Positions 26,109 to 34,726 are shown, counted from the stretch's first letter. The stretch is 64,000 bases of DNA from an uncultured Oceanospirillaceae bacterium (GCA_937138495.1 CAKZPE010000085.1:1-64000); one strand, 5' to 3'. Translations and numbers: made by a program. Notes: generated by a model not told the origin, from the sequence alone.

Positions 26109-27135
26109 TTTTTACCGGCTCAGCCCTGCTCTGCAAGCGGACCGGCTGGCACTGCTGGCCCGGCACGCCCTGAAGTGCTGGGATATTCAGCCTGAGAGTA
26201 TCAGCCTGATCAAGTACCGGGAGAATGCCGTCTTCAAAGTCATTGCCGGTGATAACACCTATGCCCTGCGCATCCACCGTCCGGGATATCACAGCAAGGT
26301 CGCGTTACGTTCAGAACTGCAGTGGATGGCAGCACTGGATGAAGCGGGAATTGCGGTGCCCAGAGTCATCCCCACGGCGGATAACCGCTTGCTCGTCAGT
26401 GTTCAGACCGATGCCGTACCGGAAGCCCGCTGTATTGATCTGTTCGCCTGGATCAGCGGCAATCAGCTGGGCAGCGTTGAACAGGGCGTCAGCCAGAACA
26501 ACACAAGCATCCGACGCATTTATCTGAAAATCGGTCAGATTGCCGCACAGCTGCATAACCATGCCAGCTGCTGGACGCTGCCAGATGGCTTTGAACGGCA
26601 CGCCTGGGATGCGGACGGTCTGGTAGGCGGGCAGCCGTTTTGGGGGCGGTTCTGGGAGCTGGAAACACTGACAGCAGAGCAGCGAAGGTTACTGCTCCGC
26701 GCCCGGACAAAAGTCAGTGATACCCTGAAGGCTCTGGAAAAATCCCCCCGGAACTACAGCCTGATTCATGCGGATTTCGTCCCGGAAAACCTGATGACCG
26801 ACGGTGATAACGTGCGCCTGCTGGATTTTGACGACGCGGGCTTCGGCTGGCATCTGTTTGAACTGGCTACCGCTTTATATTTTATGCTCGGTGACAGAGA
26901 TTACGCCGTGGCTAAAACGGCGCTTATCGACGGCTACCGGCAGTGTCGCCCCCTGCCAGAAACCGATCTGGCGCTGCTGGAAACCTTCCTCACGGCCCGG
27001 GGCTTCACGTATCTTGGCTGGATTCAGGACCGGCAGGAAACGGAAACGGCCAGACAAATGACGTCCGACCTGGTCAGCAGAGCCTGCCGGCAGGCTGAAA
27101 AATATCTGTCCGGACAGGAAATCGCGGCAGCCTGA
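26101..27135 (+). CDS. APH-fold small-molecule kinase, probably amino-alcohol kinase
   Basis: A 344-residue aminoglycoside-phosphotransferase/choline-kinase-fold protein. Active-site motifs are visible: the Brenner motif LIHADFVPENLM (His 223, Asp 225, Asn 230) and the DFG-like LLDFDDAGFG (about 241-249). The N-terminal lobe has FKVIAGDNTYALRIHRPGY. It overlaps the phospho-lyase gene by 8 bases (translational coupling). Together they would phosphorylate a hydroxyl next to an amine and then eliminate phosphate and ammonia. It is related to the hydroxylysine, homoserine and ethanolamine kinases; which substrate cannot be read from sequence. Confidence 0.82.
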   Translation: MDNFYRLSPALQADRLALLARHALKCWDIQPESISLIKYRENAVFKVIAGDNTYALRIHRPGYHSKVALRSELQWMAALDEAGIAVPRVIPTADNRLLVSVQTDAVPEARCIDLFAWISGNQLGSVEQGVSQNNTSIRRIYLKIGQIAAQLHNHASCWTLPDGFERHAWDADGLVGGQPFWGRFWELETLTAEQRRLLLRARTKVSDTLKALEKSPRNYSLIHADFVPENLMTDGDNVRLLDFDDAGFGWHLFELATALYFMLGDRDYAVAKTALIDGYRQCRPLPETDLALLETFLTARGFTYLGWIQDRQETETARQMTSDLVSRACRQAEKYLSGQEIAAA

Positions 27136-27399
27136 AAAATTAGCCGGTAGCCCGTGCTGCCGGCGAACACTCCCCACCCAAAACCGGTACGACCATCGGG
27201 GAAATGCTCTCAGGGCAAGAACTGTCAGTACTCCGGTATCCGCCCCTCAGATTCTATACAATGGTCGTATATCCCCTTCAAAACAGCGATTTAATGTATA
27301 TTTTGCCAAAATTTGTGGCACATTTTTTTGAATCCGGAACGCAGGCAGTCTATTATTTACCTGACGCATTCACTACAACTATTCAAGGATGAATATACT

Positions 27400-27678
27400 A
27401 TGCTCAAAGGTAAACGCATTTCCCTTATTGGCGTACCCGCCGATCAGATTCAGCGCTTAATCGCACTGTACACCCAAAGCAAACTTCAGGTTGTTCCTTA
27501 CGGACATTCTGCAGATTACATCATTTACGGCAGCCAGCTGGACAATGTGAATGAGATTCAGCGGGGCACTGAACCCATCGCCGATGTTATGTCTCAGGAA
27601 GACTTTCTCGCGCTCCTGCTACGCACCAATGCCGCACTGGGAGAATTTTCTAACCGCGGACGGCGCAGGGCAGGTTAA
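27400..27678 (+). CDS. Small stand-alone BRCT-like domain protein
   Basis: A 92-residue protein, start at 27400 with AAGGAT nine bases upstream. Residues 1-75 follow the BRCT pattern: LKGKRISLIGVPADQIQRLI, a middle VVPYGHSADYIIYGSQL, and a final ADVMSQEDFLALL, much like the C-terminal BRCT domain of NAD-dependent DNA ligase. A basic tail (NRGRRRAG) follows. There is no partner domain. It has its own terminator 40 bases downstream. The BRCT call is from pattern only and needs a structure or profile check. Its link to the neighbouring catabolic genes is unclear. Confidence 0.65.
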   Translation: MLKGKRISLIGVPADQIQRLIALYTQSKLQVVPYGHSADYIIYGSQLDNVNEIQRGTEPIADVMSQEDFLALLLRTNAALGEFSNRGRRRAG

Positions 27679-27717
27679 TCACTCAACAGGCAGATTCTCT
27701 CCTGAATGATTTCCATC

Positions 27718-27744
27718 AAGCGGGCACCACAGCCCGCTTTTCTT
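27718..27744 (+). terminator. Intrinsic terminator after the BRCT-like gene
   Basis: AAGCGGGC-ACCACA-GCCCGCTT is followed by TTCTT. It has a perfect 8-bp stem, a good loop and a U tract. Confidence 0.85.
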
Positions 27745-27953
27745 ATCCCTTCTGATCAGAAAAATTTATCTCACCATAAATATTCATCAATAGACTTTAG
27801 TACCGGTTAATTAGTATAAATTCAGAACAATCAGCCAGAGATATTGCGATTTAAAACCAATCGTCCAACCGGGCTGAGGTAAGATTTTTATCAGGCAGTG
27901 CACACTGCTTTCAATGCTAAAACAACAACTAAAGATCTATGCGGAGTACCACC

Positions 27954-28142
27954 ATGCAACAGAACACTGTGACCCCAAACCAACCGGAGCCCAGCCCTGA
28001 AGAGCCCGCTGAACCTGCGCCTTCCCCAACCGCTGACATACCCTCTGAGCCCGCTCAGAAGTCCTCCCCGCCTTCCCGTACCGACAAGCTCAGACAACAG
28101 ATCTGGCCGGACGACCGCTGTTTTGTACTCTCACTGAATTAA
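27954..28142 (+). CDS. Small Pro/Glu/Ser-rich protein
   Basis: A 62-residue reading frame starting at 27954 with GGAG seven bases upstream. The first 45 residues are rich in Pro, Glu, Ser and Ala (disordered); the end reads DKLRQQIWPDDRCFVLSLN. No family is recognised. It lies alone between a terminator and the Cache-like gene 66 bases downstream, so it could be the leader gene of that unit. Coding status is moderately likely because of the ribosome site and biased composition. Confidence 0.45.
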   Translation: MQQNTVTPNQPEPSPEEPAEPAPSPTADIPSEPAQKSSPPSRTDKLRQQIWPDDRCFVLSLN

Positions 28143-28208
28143 TCAGATTTTTCACACACCGCTCTCTGCCAGCCATCCGGCCAGAGCGCTCATTGAAGAG
28201 TACGTACA

Positions 28209-29141
28209 ATGCAGAATCATTTACGTCTGCTGGAACATTACCAGCAGTACAGCAAGGCTATTCACAGCCTGATGGAGTCCATGATGGCCAGCCTCAGCGG
28301 CGCACAGCTGCTGGCTGATCAGGACAAACAGCAACGGGCCGTTAAACGCCTGAGCAAGAATTATCCCTTTATCGAACTGATGTACAGCCTGGACAGCCAC
28401 GGTGTTCAGCTGATGGATACGGTCTTCAGCCCCCATGTCAGTTTCCGCAAGCGGCGTAAGCCCGGCAAGGGCCGCGACCGCAGCCAGCGGCCCTACATGC
28501 AGATTCTGAAACACCGTGACCACGAAGTCAGTGTGACTGAGCCCTACCTGTCCAGCGCAACGCATCAGTTGGCCATTTCCTGCGTTCAGACAATCGAAAA
28601 CAGCGAGGGTAACGTCACCGGTTATCTGGTGCTGAACTTTAATCTGCAGCGGCTGATTTCCTATCTCAAGGGTGACCAGTTACGGGAACGGGTGCACCCT
28701 GCTTTTCAGGGGGTGTATGCCATCATCGGCGGCCTGCTGATCATTGTGTCCCTGTTGCTACTGGCCGGGGCGGGAAAATCCTTAGTGGATGTCTTTCAGC
28801 TGACCAGCGACGTCACCACCGGTGCTTTTGGCATTGTCATCCTCATTACCCTGGGGCTGGCGATCTTCGACCTTGGCAAAACCATTCTCGAAGAGGAGGT
28901 GCTGTCGAACAAAGATTTTCACCACCACGATACTTCGCGGCGTACGATTACCCGGTTTATGTCCGCCATTGTGATTGCGATATCAATCGAATCCCTGCTG
29001 CTGATGTTTAAGTCCCTGCTGGCGGAAAACGACGCTCAGGTGCTCAACGCCGTCTGGATGCTGATGGCAGCTGTGGCACTTCTGATGGCACTTGGGGTAT
29101 ACCTCAAGCTCAGCAAGGAAGAGCCTGCCGGCACCCAGTAG
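28209..29141 (+). CDS. PDC/Cache-like sensor domain protein with four C-terminal TM helices
   Basis: A 310-residue protein. The first ~165 residues resemble a PDC (double-Cache-like) ligand-binding module: FIELMYSLDSHGVQLMDTVF, RPYMQILKHRDHEVSVTEPY and NVTGYLVLNFNLQRLI. Four hydrophobic helices follow at about 170-195, 205-228, 250-272 and 280-303. No N-terminal membrane anchor is seen, so the sensor-like domain may be cytoplasmic, unlike classical Cache receptors. There is no kinase, GGDEF or chemotaxis output domain. Function unknown; a terminator hairpin follows. Confidence 0.72.
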   Translation: MQNHLRLLEHYQQYSKAIHSLMESMMASLSGAQLLADQDKQQRAVKRLSKNYPFIELMYSLDSHGVQLMDTVFSPHVSFRKRRKPGKGRDRSQRPYMQILKHRDHEVSVTEPYLSSATHQLAISCVQTIENSEGNVTGYLVLNFNLQRLISYLKGDQLRERVHPAFQGVYAIIGGLLIIVSLLLLAGAGKSLVDVFQLTSDVTTGAFGIVILITLGLAIFDLGKTILEEEVLSNKDFHHHDTSRRTITRFMSAIVIAISIESLLLMFKSLLAENDAQVLNAVWMLMAAVALLMALGVYLKLSKEEPAGTQ

Positions 29142-29150
29142 CTCTTGCCT

Positions 29151-29178
29151 GGCTGACCGGTATTCAGGCTGGTCAGCC
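29151..29178 (+). terminator. Hairpin terminator after the Cache-like gene
   Basis: GGCTGACC (29151-29158) and GGTCAGCC (29171-29178) are perfectly complementary and are followed by TTTCCTTCT. Confidence 0.65.
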
Positions 29179-29250
29179 TTTCCTTCTCAATTCCTTTCCT
29201 GTTCCTTCTTCATTCCTTCGCCGTTCCGTCTCTGTCAGAAAACCGCCCGG

Positions 29251-29268
29251 ATCAACCATCTGGTTGAT
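29251..29268. promoter_or_regulatory. 18-bp palindrome ATCAACC-N4-GGTTGAT upstream of the porin gene
   Basis: ATCAACCATCTGGTTGAT is identical to the copy at 51705-51722 and one base different from that at 32416-32433. It lies 100 bases before the porin start. A transcription-factor site is the simplest reading. Confidence 0.75.
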
Positions 29269-29368
29269 TACCCCCCTCTCCGCTTTGCTCTTAAATAAGT
29301 CTGAGAGTGATCAGTTCAACCTGACCACCCGCCGAAACCACACAATAATAAAACAGAGGTTCATTTTG

Positions 29369-30658
29369 ATGAGACTGCAAAAGGGTCATTACCTTTCATC
29401 AATGCTGTTAGCGGCAACCATCAGCTCACCATCCCACGCACTGAATTTAATCGACAACAATGGCGACCAGCTGAATCTGGATATCGAAGCGATCTTCGGT
29501 ACTTTCAGCAGTGATCAGTCATACGGCAATTCAGACAGCAGCCCCACCTGGCAGGAAGGGTACATAAAATACGGTTTCTCCGGCCATACCACCCTCAGCA
29601 ACGACAGTCAGTTCTACGGCACGCTCAATGCCCTTACCACCGGCGCATGGGGAGACGGTGAAGCCTCCGGTACTACTGTCGGTGACGAACGCCAGACCCG
29701 CTTTGAAGAAGTATTTGCCGGCTGGCGTGATGACAGCGTGGATTTCTCAGTTGGCCGCCAAATCGTCACGATCGGTGACGGCTTTATCCTTAACGACGAT
29801 GCACTTAACTTCGGTAACGGCGTCGACTCAGACTTAAACCGCGGCGGTGCTTACTGGCTGGCTGGCCGTAAAGCCTTTGATAAAACCGCCGTCCTGAAAC
29901 TGGGCGGTGACAGCGGCTTACGGTCTGATATTTTTTGGCTGGAATCCGATAACAAAGCTCAGGGCCGTCCGGAAATGGCCGGGGTCAATATCGAGCATGT
30001 CAGCGACACCGGTACCTTCGGGGCATTTTACCTGAAGGGGCTGGATACCGATCCGACCGGTATCGCCGGCGGTAACTTCGATAACCTGCAGCGCGACGGT
30101 CAGGAAACCATGAGTGTGCGCTATCAGGGCAATGCCGGGATTGAAAACCTGTTTCTGTCCGCCGAGTTCGCCACTCAGGAACAGGGTAACGACACAGCTG
30201 ATGCCGATGCCTGGTACGCTGAAGCGGGCTGGACATTCGCAGACCTGCCATGGTCACCGAGTGTGAACTACCGTTACAGCACCTTTGATAAAGGTTACGA
30301 CAGCCTGTTCACCGGCTTTAACCGCGGATACGGTACCTGGTTCCAGGGAGAAGTCTGGGCCAATTATTCCGCTGCCGGCCCGGGTAATACCGGGGTGGAT
30401 GTGCATCACGTTGGCATCAAAGCGAATCCGACAGATACCCTGACCGTCGGCGCTCTGTATTTTGACTTCGAAGACACCACCGGCCGGGCTGAACGCTCCG
30501 ATGCCCGGGAAATAAACCTCTATGCGGAATGGGTGGTGAATGACCATCTGATCATCAGCCCGCTGCTGGGCTTCTATACCCCGGACAGCACCACCAGCGT
30601 GGTCGGCAACACTGACACCAATACCTATTTCCAACTGCTGGCCATCGTGCCGTTCTGA
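29369..30658 (+). CDS. Outer-membrane porin (alginate-export/OprD-like beta barrel)
   Basis: A 429-residue protein, start at 29369 with AGAGG upstream. It has a signal peptide (residues 1-24, ending SPSHA) and many alternating beta-strand segments (QFYGTLNALTTGAW, FEEVFAGWRDDSVDFSVGRQ, TLTVGALYFDFED). The C-terminus ends in Phe (FQLLAIVPF), as needed for barrel insertion. It probably admits an organic acid or amine across the outer membrane for the aldehyde dehydrogenase and TTT genes downstream. The exact porin family is uncertain. Confidence 0.82.
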   Translation: MRLQKGHYLSSMLLAATISSPSHALNLIDNNGDQLNLDIEAIFGTFSSDQSYGNSDSSPTWQEGYIKYGFSGHTTLSNDSQFYGTLNALTTGAWGDGEASGTTVGDERQTRFEEVFAGWRDDSVDFSVGRQIVTIGDGFILNDDALNFGNGVDSDLNRGGAYWLAGRKAFDKTAVLKLGGDSGLRSDIFWLESDNKAQGRPEMAGVNIEHVSDTGTFGAFYLKGLDTDPTGIAGGNFDNLQRDGQETMSVRYQGNAGIENLFLSAEFATQEQGNDTADADAWYAEAGWTFADLPWSPSVNYRYSTFDKGYDSLFTGFNRGYGTWFQGEVWANYSAAGPGNTGVDVHHVGIKANPTDTLTVGALYFDFEDTTGRAERSDAREINLYAEWVVNDHLIISPLLGFYTPDSTTSVVGNTDTNTYFQLLAIVPF

Positions 30659-30740
30659 TCCTTAACGACAACCATAAAACGGTGACGCCAGTTGCAGATA
30701 CACCTGAATTCAGGTCTGGCCGTCACCCGGGAGACACACT

Positions 30741-32153
30741 ATGTCTGACACAATTCAACTGACCATTAACGGAAAATCTGCAGCCGGTGCCGCCGGCCAG
30801 TTTGATGTTATAAACCCTGCCACAGAACTGTCGGTTGCCCAGGCACCGCTGGCGTCGGTGGCACAACTGGATGAAGCGGTTGCCGCCGCCGGTACAGCCT
30901 TTAAAACCTGGCAGCACAGCAGCCATGAACAGCGTCAGACACTGATTCACCGAATCGCTGACACCATCGAACAGCATGCTGATGAGCTGGCGGAAATCAT
31001 CGTTCAGGAACAGGGCAAGCCGCTGTTTCTGGCCAATATCGAAGTTCAGGGCGCACTGGCCTGGACACGCTATACCGCCGATCTGGACATTCCTGTTGAA
31101 GTGATCGAAGACAGCCCGAACAAGCGAATTGAAAATCACCGCAAACCCTTAGGGGTCGTGGCGTCTATTACCCCCTGGAACTGGCCACTGATGATAGCCA
31201 TCTGGCATATCATTCCGGCCCTGCGTTCCGGCAATACCGTTGTCTGTAAGCCGTCTGGCCTGACGCCCCTTAACACCCTGCGGTTAGTGGAACTGATGAA
31301 TGAAGTGTTGCCAGCCGGAGTGGTTAACATCGTCACCGGTGAAGCGGAAATCGGGAACGCCATCAGCGCCCATCAGGGTATTCAGAAAGTCGTGTTCACC
31401 GGCTCAACCGCAACCGGTCAGCGCATCATGGAGAGTGCCGCCAGCAACCTTAAGCGTCTGACGCTTGAATTAGGCGGTAATGATGCGGCGATTGTGTTGC
31501 CCGGCGCCGATATCGATGCCATTGCTGAAGGCCTGTTCCAGACATCCTTCCTGAACATGGGCCAGACCTGCGCCTGCCTGAAGCGTCTGTATGTCCATGA
31601 AAGCCAGTATCAGGCGGTGTGCGACAAGCTGGTTGAACTGGCACAGGCACAAACCATTGGCGACGGTATGGCCGCGGCCACCACCTTCGGCCCGGTGCAG
31701 AATGCCAATCAGCTGAGAATCGTCAGTGAACTGGTGGATGATGCCGCCGTCAACGGCGGTAAGATTCTCTGTGGCGGTGAGGCCCTGTCCGGCAACGGTT
31801 ATTTCTATCCCCCGACGATCGTCGCCAACGTCAGCAACGGTATCCGTCTGGTGGATGAAGAGCAGTTTGGCCCTGCCCTGCCAGTGATTGCTTACAGCGA
31901 TATCGACGATGCCATCCGCATGGCAAACGACTGCTCCGTAGGTTTAGGCGGTTCCGTCTGGGGTAAGGATCCGGACGCTGCTCAGCAGGTTGCTTCACAG
32001 CTTGAATGCGGCACGGTATGGATTAACGGCCATGCTGAGGTGCTGCCCCACGCACCTTTTGGTGGCTGCAAAATGTCAGGCTTCGGCGTTGAGTTCGGTC
32101 TGGATGGCCTGCTCGAATATACCCGGCCTCAGATCATCAACATCAATAAGTAA
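30741..32153 (+). CDS. NAD-dependent aldehyde dehydrogenase
   Basis: A 470-residue class 3-type aldehyde dehydrogenase. It has VASITPWNWPLMIAIWHIIP, the base Glu in LELGGNDAAIVL (about residue 242), the nucleophile in NMGQTCACLKRLYV (about 276) and the C-terminal HAPFGGCKMSGFGVEFG. Start is supported by GGGAGA. It is 82 bases after the porin gene and ends in a strong terminator, so porin and dehydrogenase form one unit under the 18-bp palindrome. Substrate unknown; an arylacetaldehyde would suit the local pathway. Confidence 0.88.
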   Translation: MSDTIQLTINGKSAAGAAGQFDVINPATELSVAQAPLASVAQLDEAVAAAGTAFKTWQHSSHEQRQTLIHRIADTIEQHADELAEIIVQEQGKPLFLANIEVQGALAWTRYTADLDIPVEVIEDSPNKRIENHRKPLGVVASITPWNWPLMIAIWHIIPALRSGNTVVCKPSGLTPLNTLRLVELMNEVLPAGVVNIVTGEAEIGNAISAHQGIQKVVFTGSTATGQRIMESAASNLKRLTLELGGNDAAIVLPGADIDAIAEGLFQTSFLNMGQTCACLKRLYVHESQYQAVCDKLVELAQAQTIGDGMAAATTFGPVQNANQLRIVSELVDDAAVNGGKILCGGEALSGNGYFYPPTIVANVSNGIRLVDEEQFGPALPVIAYSDIDDAIRMANDCSVGLGGSVWGKDPDAAQQVASQLECGTVWINGHAEVLPHAPFGGCKMSGFGVEFGLDGLLEYTRPQIININK

Positions 32154-32328
32154 TTGCGCCTGCGCTGTGTTTTCCCTGTGAGCCAGCAGTAACACAGCGC
32201 GGTGTGTACGACGGATAACACATCACTCGGCCGTCATACCGGCAATCGCTCTGTAACAGGGCCTGCACTGCCCCGTTACAGGTACCGTTACAGGTACTGG
32301 CACTGGTCTCCAAACCGGTAAATCTGCT

Positions 32329-32373
32329 ACTGCCTTCTGGCAGTATTTTCAGGGCCTTCGGGCCCTTTTTTTT
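32329..32373 (+). terminator. Tandem intrinsic terminators after the aldehyde dehydrogenase gene
   Basis: ACTGCC-TTCT-GGCAGT with ATTTT, then AGGGCC-TTCG-GGCCCT running into eight T residues. The second is a textbook terminator. Confidence 0.9.
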
Positions 32374-32415
32374 GGCCTTAGAAAGCCCTTTTTTGTGACA
32401 CGCCTATCTGCATAT

Positions 32416-32433
32416 ATCAACCATCCGGTTGAT
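32416..32433. promoter_or_regulatory. 18-bp palindrome upstream of the stress-protein/TTT operon
   Basis: ATCAACCATCCGGTTGAT has perfect 7-bp arms; only one spacer base differs from the copies at 29251 and 51705. It lies 65 bases before the start codon. Confidence 0.75.
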
Positions 32434-32498
32434 ATTTTTTATGGTACCGATCCTCTCTAATAGATAGCAATGATACTCAGCGTTGCAAAGGTATAACC

Positions 32499-32990
32499 AT
32501 GCTGCAAACCATTACCAGAATTCTCTATGCCTCTGATCTTGGTCAGGGCAGCCGGCCGGCATTCCGCTATGCGGTGAACGAAGCCATTAAACACAACGCT
32601 GAAATAATCTTTTTACATGCGGTTGAGCCTATCAGTGAGCTGACCGAAGACATCATTGAAGATTACCTGCCGGAAAAGCTCAGCAAGAAGCACAGCGAAC
32701 AGATTATGCAGAGCCGCAAGCAACGGATCAGAGAACGTGTCGAATCCTTTGTGCAGAGCGAACTGGAAGCCGGTGTTGAGCTGCCGCAACCGGCCATTAT
32801 CAAGGTATCTATCGGCCAGCCCCACAAGATCATTCTCGAAAAAGCCAGAACCATGGCGGCAGACATGATCGTCATGGGCGACCGTGAGAGCAACAGTATT
32901 TCCCGGATATTCCTGGGCTCTACCGCCCAGAAAGTCATCCATCAGAGTCAGGTGCCGGTACTGATCGTGCCCCTGAGGAAGGAAAAGTAA
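32499..32990 (+). CDS. Universal stress protein (UspA family) of the TTT operon
   Basis: A 163-residue Usp protein paralogous to the one at 8463 (shared ILYASD and GSRPA starts). The nucleotide loop reads MGDRESNSISRIFLGSTA, with Glu replacing the second Gly. It is 57 bases before tctC in the same direction. As with the TRAP operon, the Usp protein is encoded together with a binding-protein-dependent carboxylate transporter, suggesting a regulatory role on transport. Confidence 0.88.
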   Translation: MLQTITRILYASDLGQGSRPAFRYAVNEAIKHNAEIIFLHAVEPISELTEDIIEDYLPEKLSKKHSEQIMQSRKQRIRERVESFVQSELEAGVELPQPAIIKVSIGQPHKIILEKARTMAADMIVMGDRESNSISRIFLGSTAQKVIHQSQVPVLIVPLRKEK

Positions 32991-33047
32991 CCGTTTCAGT
33001 CATACGCGCAGCGAGGATGCGCAACCCTATAATAAGAAGAGGTAATT

Positions 33048-34007
33048 ATGAAAAAAATAATACATCTGGTTTCTACTGCTGTCGTTGCAGCGAGTGTCAC
33101 AGCAACCCCGTTACTGATGACTCAGGCACAGGCTGCTGATTACCCCAACCGCCCGGTTAAATTCGTTGTGCCCTGGCCTGCCGGGGATCTGGAAGACATC
33201 CTCACCCGTATGGTTGCCGAAGACATGGCCAAAGAAACCGGCAAGCCGGCGTCTGTTGTAAACAAGCCCGGCGGTGCCGGTGTGGTTGGCGCAGCAGATG
33301 TCTCCCGTGCCCGTGCTGACGGCCTGACCATAGGCTCCTTCGTGGCCGACATTCTGACCACCCACGTACTGGCCGGTAATGCCCCCTTCAACGAAGAAAC
33401 TTTTGAACCGGTAGGCATCTTTCTGGATTATCCGTTTGTCATCGCCACCAAAGCAGATGCCCCATACAACACCATGGGTGAACTGGCCGAATACTCCCAG
33501 AACAATGCAGTATCCCTGGGCCACTTCGGCTATCAGGCCCTGCCAACGGCAATTACTTTTAAAGCGGCTGATAAAATCGGCATTAAGTTCTCCTCTGATG
33601 CGCCTTTCGATTCTAACGACTGCTCAACACTCGCCAACGGCGATGCGGATGTGATTAACACCACTACTCAGCAGATCATTGCCTGCCTGAAGTCCGGTGA
33701 CGTAAAACTGCTGTCTGCAATCACCCGCGACCGTCTGACTATCGCCCCGGAAGTACCCACCCTGAACGAACAGACCGGTGTCAGCCAGACCACCTGGAAC
33801 GGCCTGTTCGTTAAACAGGGTACCTCGCCTGAAATCAAAGCACGAATCGCTGAAATTGCCGCAAAAACAATGGCATCAGATCGTGCTCAGGAGCTGGCGA
33901 AAACCACAGGTGCCGGTGTGTTCTGGATTGCCGGCGCAGACGCGGAACAGGTTGTATCGGATGATTACGATGCCGCTCAGGATCTGCTGGACTTCATGAA
34001 GCAGTAA
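33048..34007 (+). CDS. TTT transporter periplasmic binding protein (TctC family)
   Basis: A 319-residue extracytoplasmic receptor with a Sec signal peptide (about residues 1-29, ending TQAQAA). The TctC-type mature start is DYPNRPVKFVVPWPAGDLED, and VVNKPGGAGVVGAADVSRARADG is the anion-binding region. The usual PGG-x-D is altered to PAGDLED in the first loop. With the TctB and TctA genes downstream it forms a tripartite tricarboxylate-type transporter for a carboxylate, substrate unknown. Confidence 0.92.
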   Translation: MKKIIHLVSTAVVAASVTATPLLMTQAQAADYPNRPVKFVVPWPAGDLEDILTRMVAEDMAKETGKPASVVNKPGGAGVVGAADVSRARADGLTIGSFVADILTTHVLAGNAPFNEETFEPVGIFLDYPFVIATKADAPYNTMGELAEYSQNNAVSLGHFGYQALPTAITFKAADKIGIKFSSDAPFDSNDCSTLANGDADVINTTTQQIIACLKSGDVKLLSAITRDRLTIAPEVPTLNEQTGVSQTTWNGLFVKQGTSPEIKARIAEIAAKTMASDRAQELAKTTGAGVFWIAGADAEQVVSDDYDAAQDLLDFMKQ

Positions 34008-34115
34008 TCCCGCTGACACAGCGTCTGCAGCCGGTCATCCCTCTGTAAGTACCTGCTGCAGAACTGTGCGTTTGCCATTAAGCCTGATGATTCCCCTGCA
34101 AAGAGCGACCTGCTT

Positions 34116-34712
34116 ATGAATGCGACAGACAGCCCTTCAGACACACCTGCTGAGCCTGCCAGCAGCCTCGCCTGCGACGCCGAAACTGTGCTCGCTGAAC
34201 AACGCACCTTTGGCATTTACTGGCTATTACTGGCCGTAGCCATTGCCCTGCTGATCCTGCTTCCCGAAGAGGCCGAATGGGTCACCACCAAACGGGGCTG
34301 GTATACCCAGCCGATGATTGGCCCGGCAATTGGCCTGAGTGTGCTGATGATCTTTACCGCCGTCCGCCTGATGATCTCATTCCGGCTGATCTGGCTGCGT
34401 AACCTTGATCCCATCGACAGCTTGCTGGACACCCTCAGTAATTACCGGGTAGCGCTGTTCTCCGGCGCACTGTTTTTTCTCTACATTAATACTCTGTCGG
34501 TATTCGGCTTTGCCCTGGCAACTCTTATGTTTGTCAGCACCCTGCTGTGGCTCAGCCGGCTGCTGGACCGGTTCTGGTTTGGCTGCACGCTGGGCACCGT
34601 CACCGCCCTGATCCTGATTTTCAGAGTGGGCGTGAGCGTCTGGTTGCCGGATGTCTGGCTCTATGAATTTTTACCGGAAGATCTGGCAAATTTTGCCAAT
34701 CAGTATTTATAA
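34116..34712 (+). CDS. TTT transporter small membrane subunit (TctB family)
   Basis: A 198-residue membrane protein with about four to five helices (FGIYWLLLAVAIALLILLP, GPAIGLSVLMIFTAVRLM, ALFFLYINTLSVFGFALATL). It is diverged in sequence, as is usual for TctB, and is identified mainly by its place between tctC and tctA. The N-terminal 30 residues are polar and acidic. The ribosome site is weak. Confidence 0.82.
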   Translation: MNATDSPSDTPAEPASSLACDAETVLAEQRTFGIYWLLLAVAIALLILLPEEAEWVTTKRGWYTQPMIGPAIGLSVLMIFTAVRLMISFRLIWLRNLDPIDSLLDTLSNYRVALFSGALFFLYINTLSVFGFALATLMFVSTLLWLSRLLDRFWFGCTLGTVTALILIFRVGVSVWLPDVWLYEFLPEDLANFANQYL

Positions 34713-34726
34713 GGTTCAGGTGATTT

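Larger units (their letters stand above)
32154..32498. other. Gap with terminators, small repeats and the second 18-bp palindrome
   Basis: This 345-base stretch has no credible gene. It contains short GTTACAGGTAC direct repeats near 32275-32296, two stacked terminator hairpins and the palindrome at 32416-32433, which would control the following stress-protein/TTT genes. Confidence 0.7.

Noticed and set aside
27204..27392. A 62-codon frame upstream of the BRCT-like gene
   Set aside because: It overlaps the likely promoter region, has no ribosome site and runs nearly into the start of the better supported gene.
29171..29250. Pyrimidine-rich stretch with repeated ATTCCTTC/GTTCCTTC units
   Set aside because: Imperfect low-complexity repeat following a terminator. 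No CRISPR-like spacing and no sign of an RNA gene.
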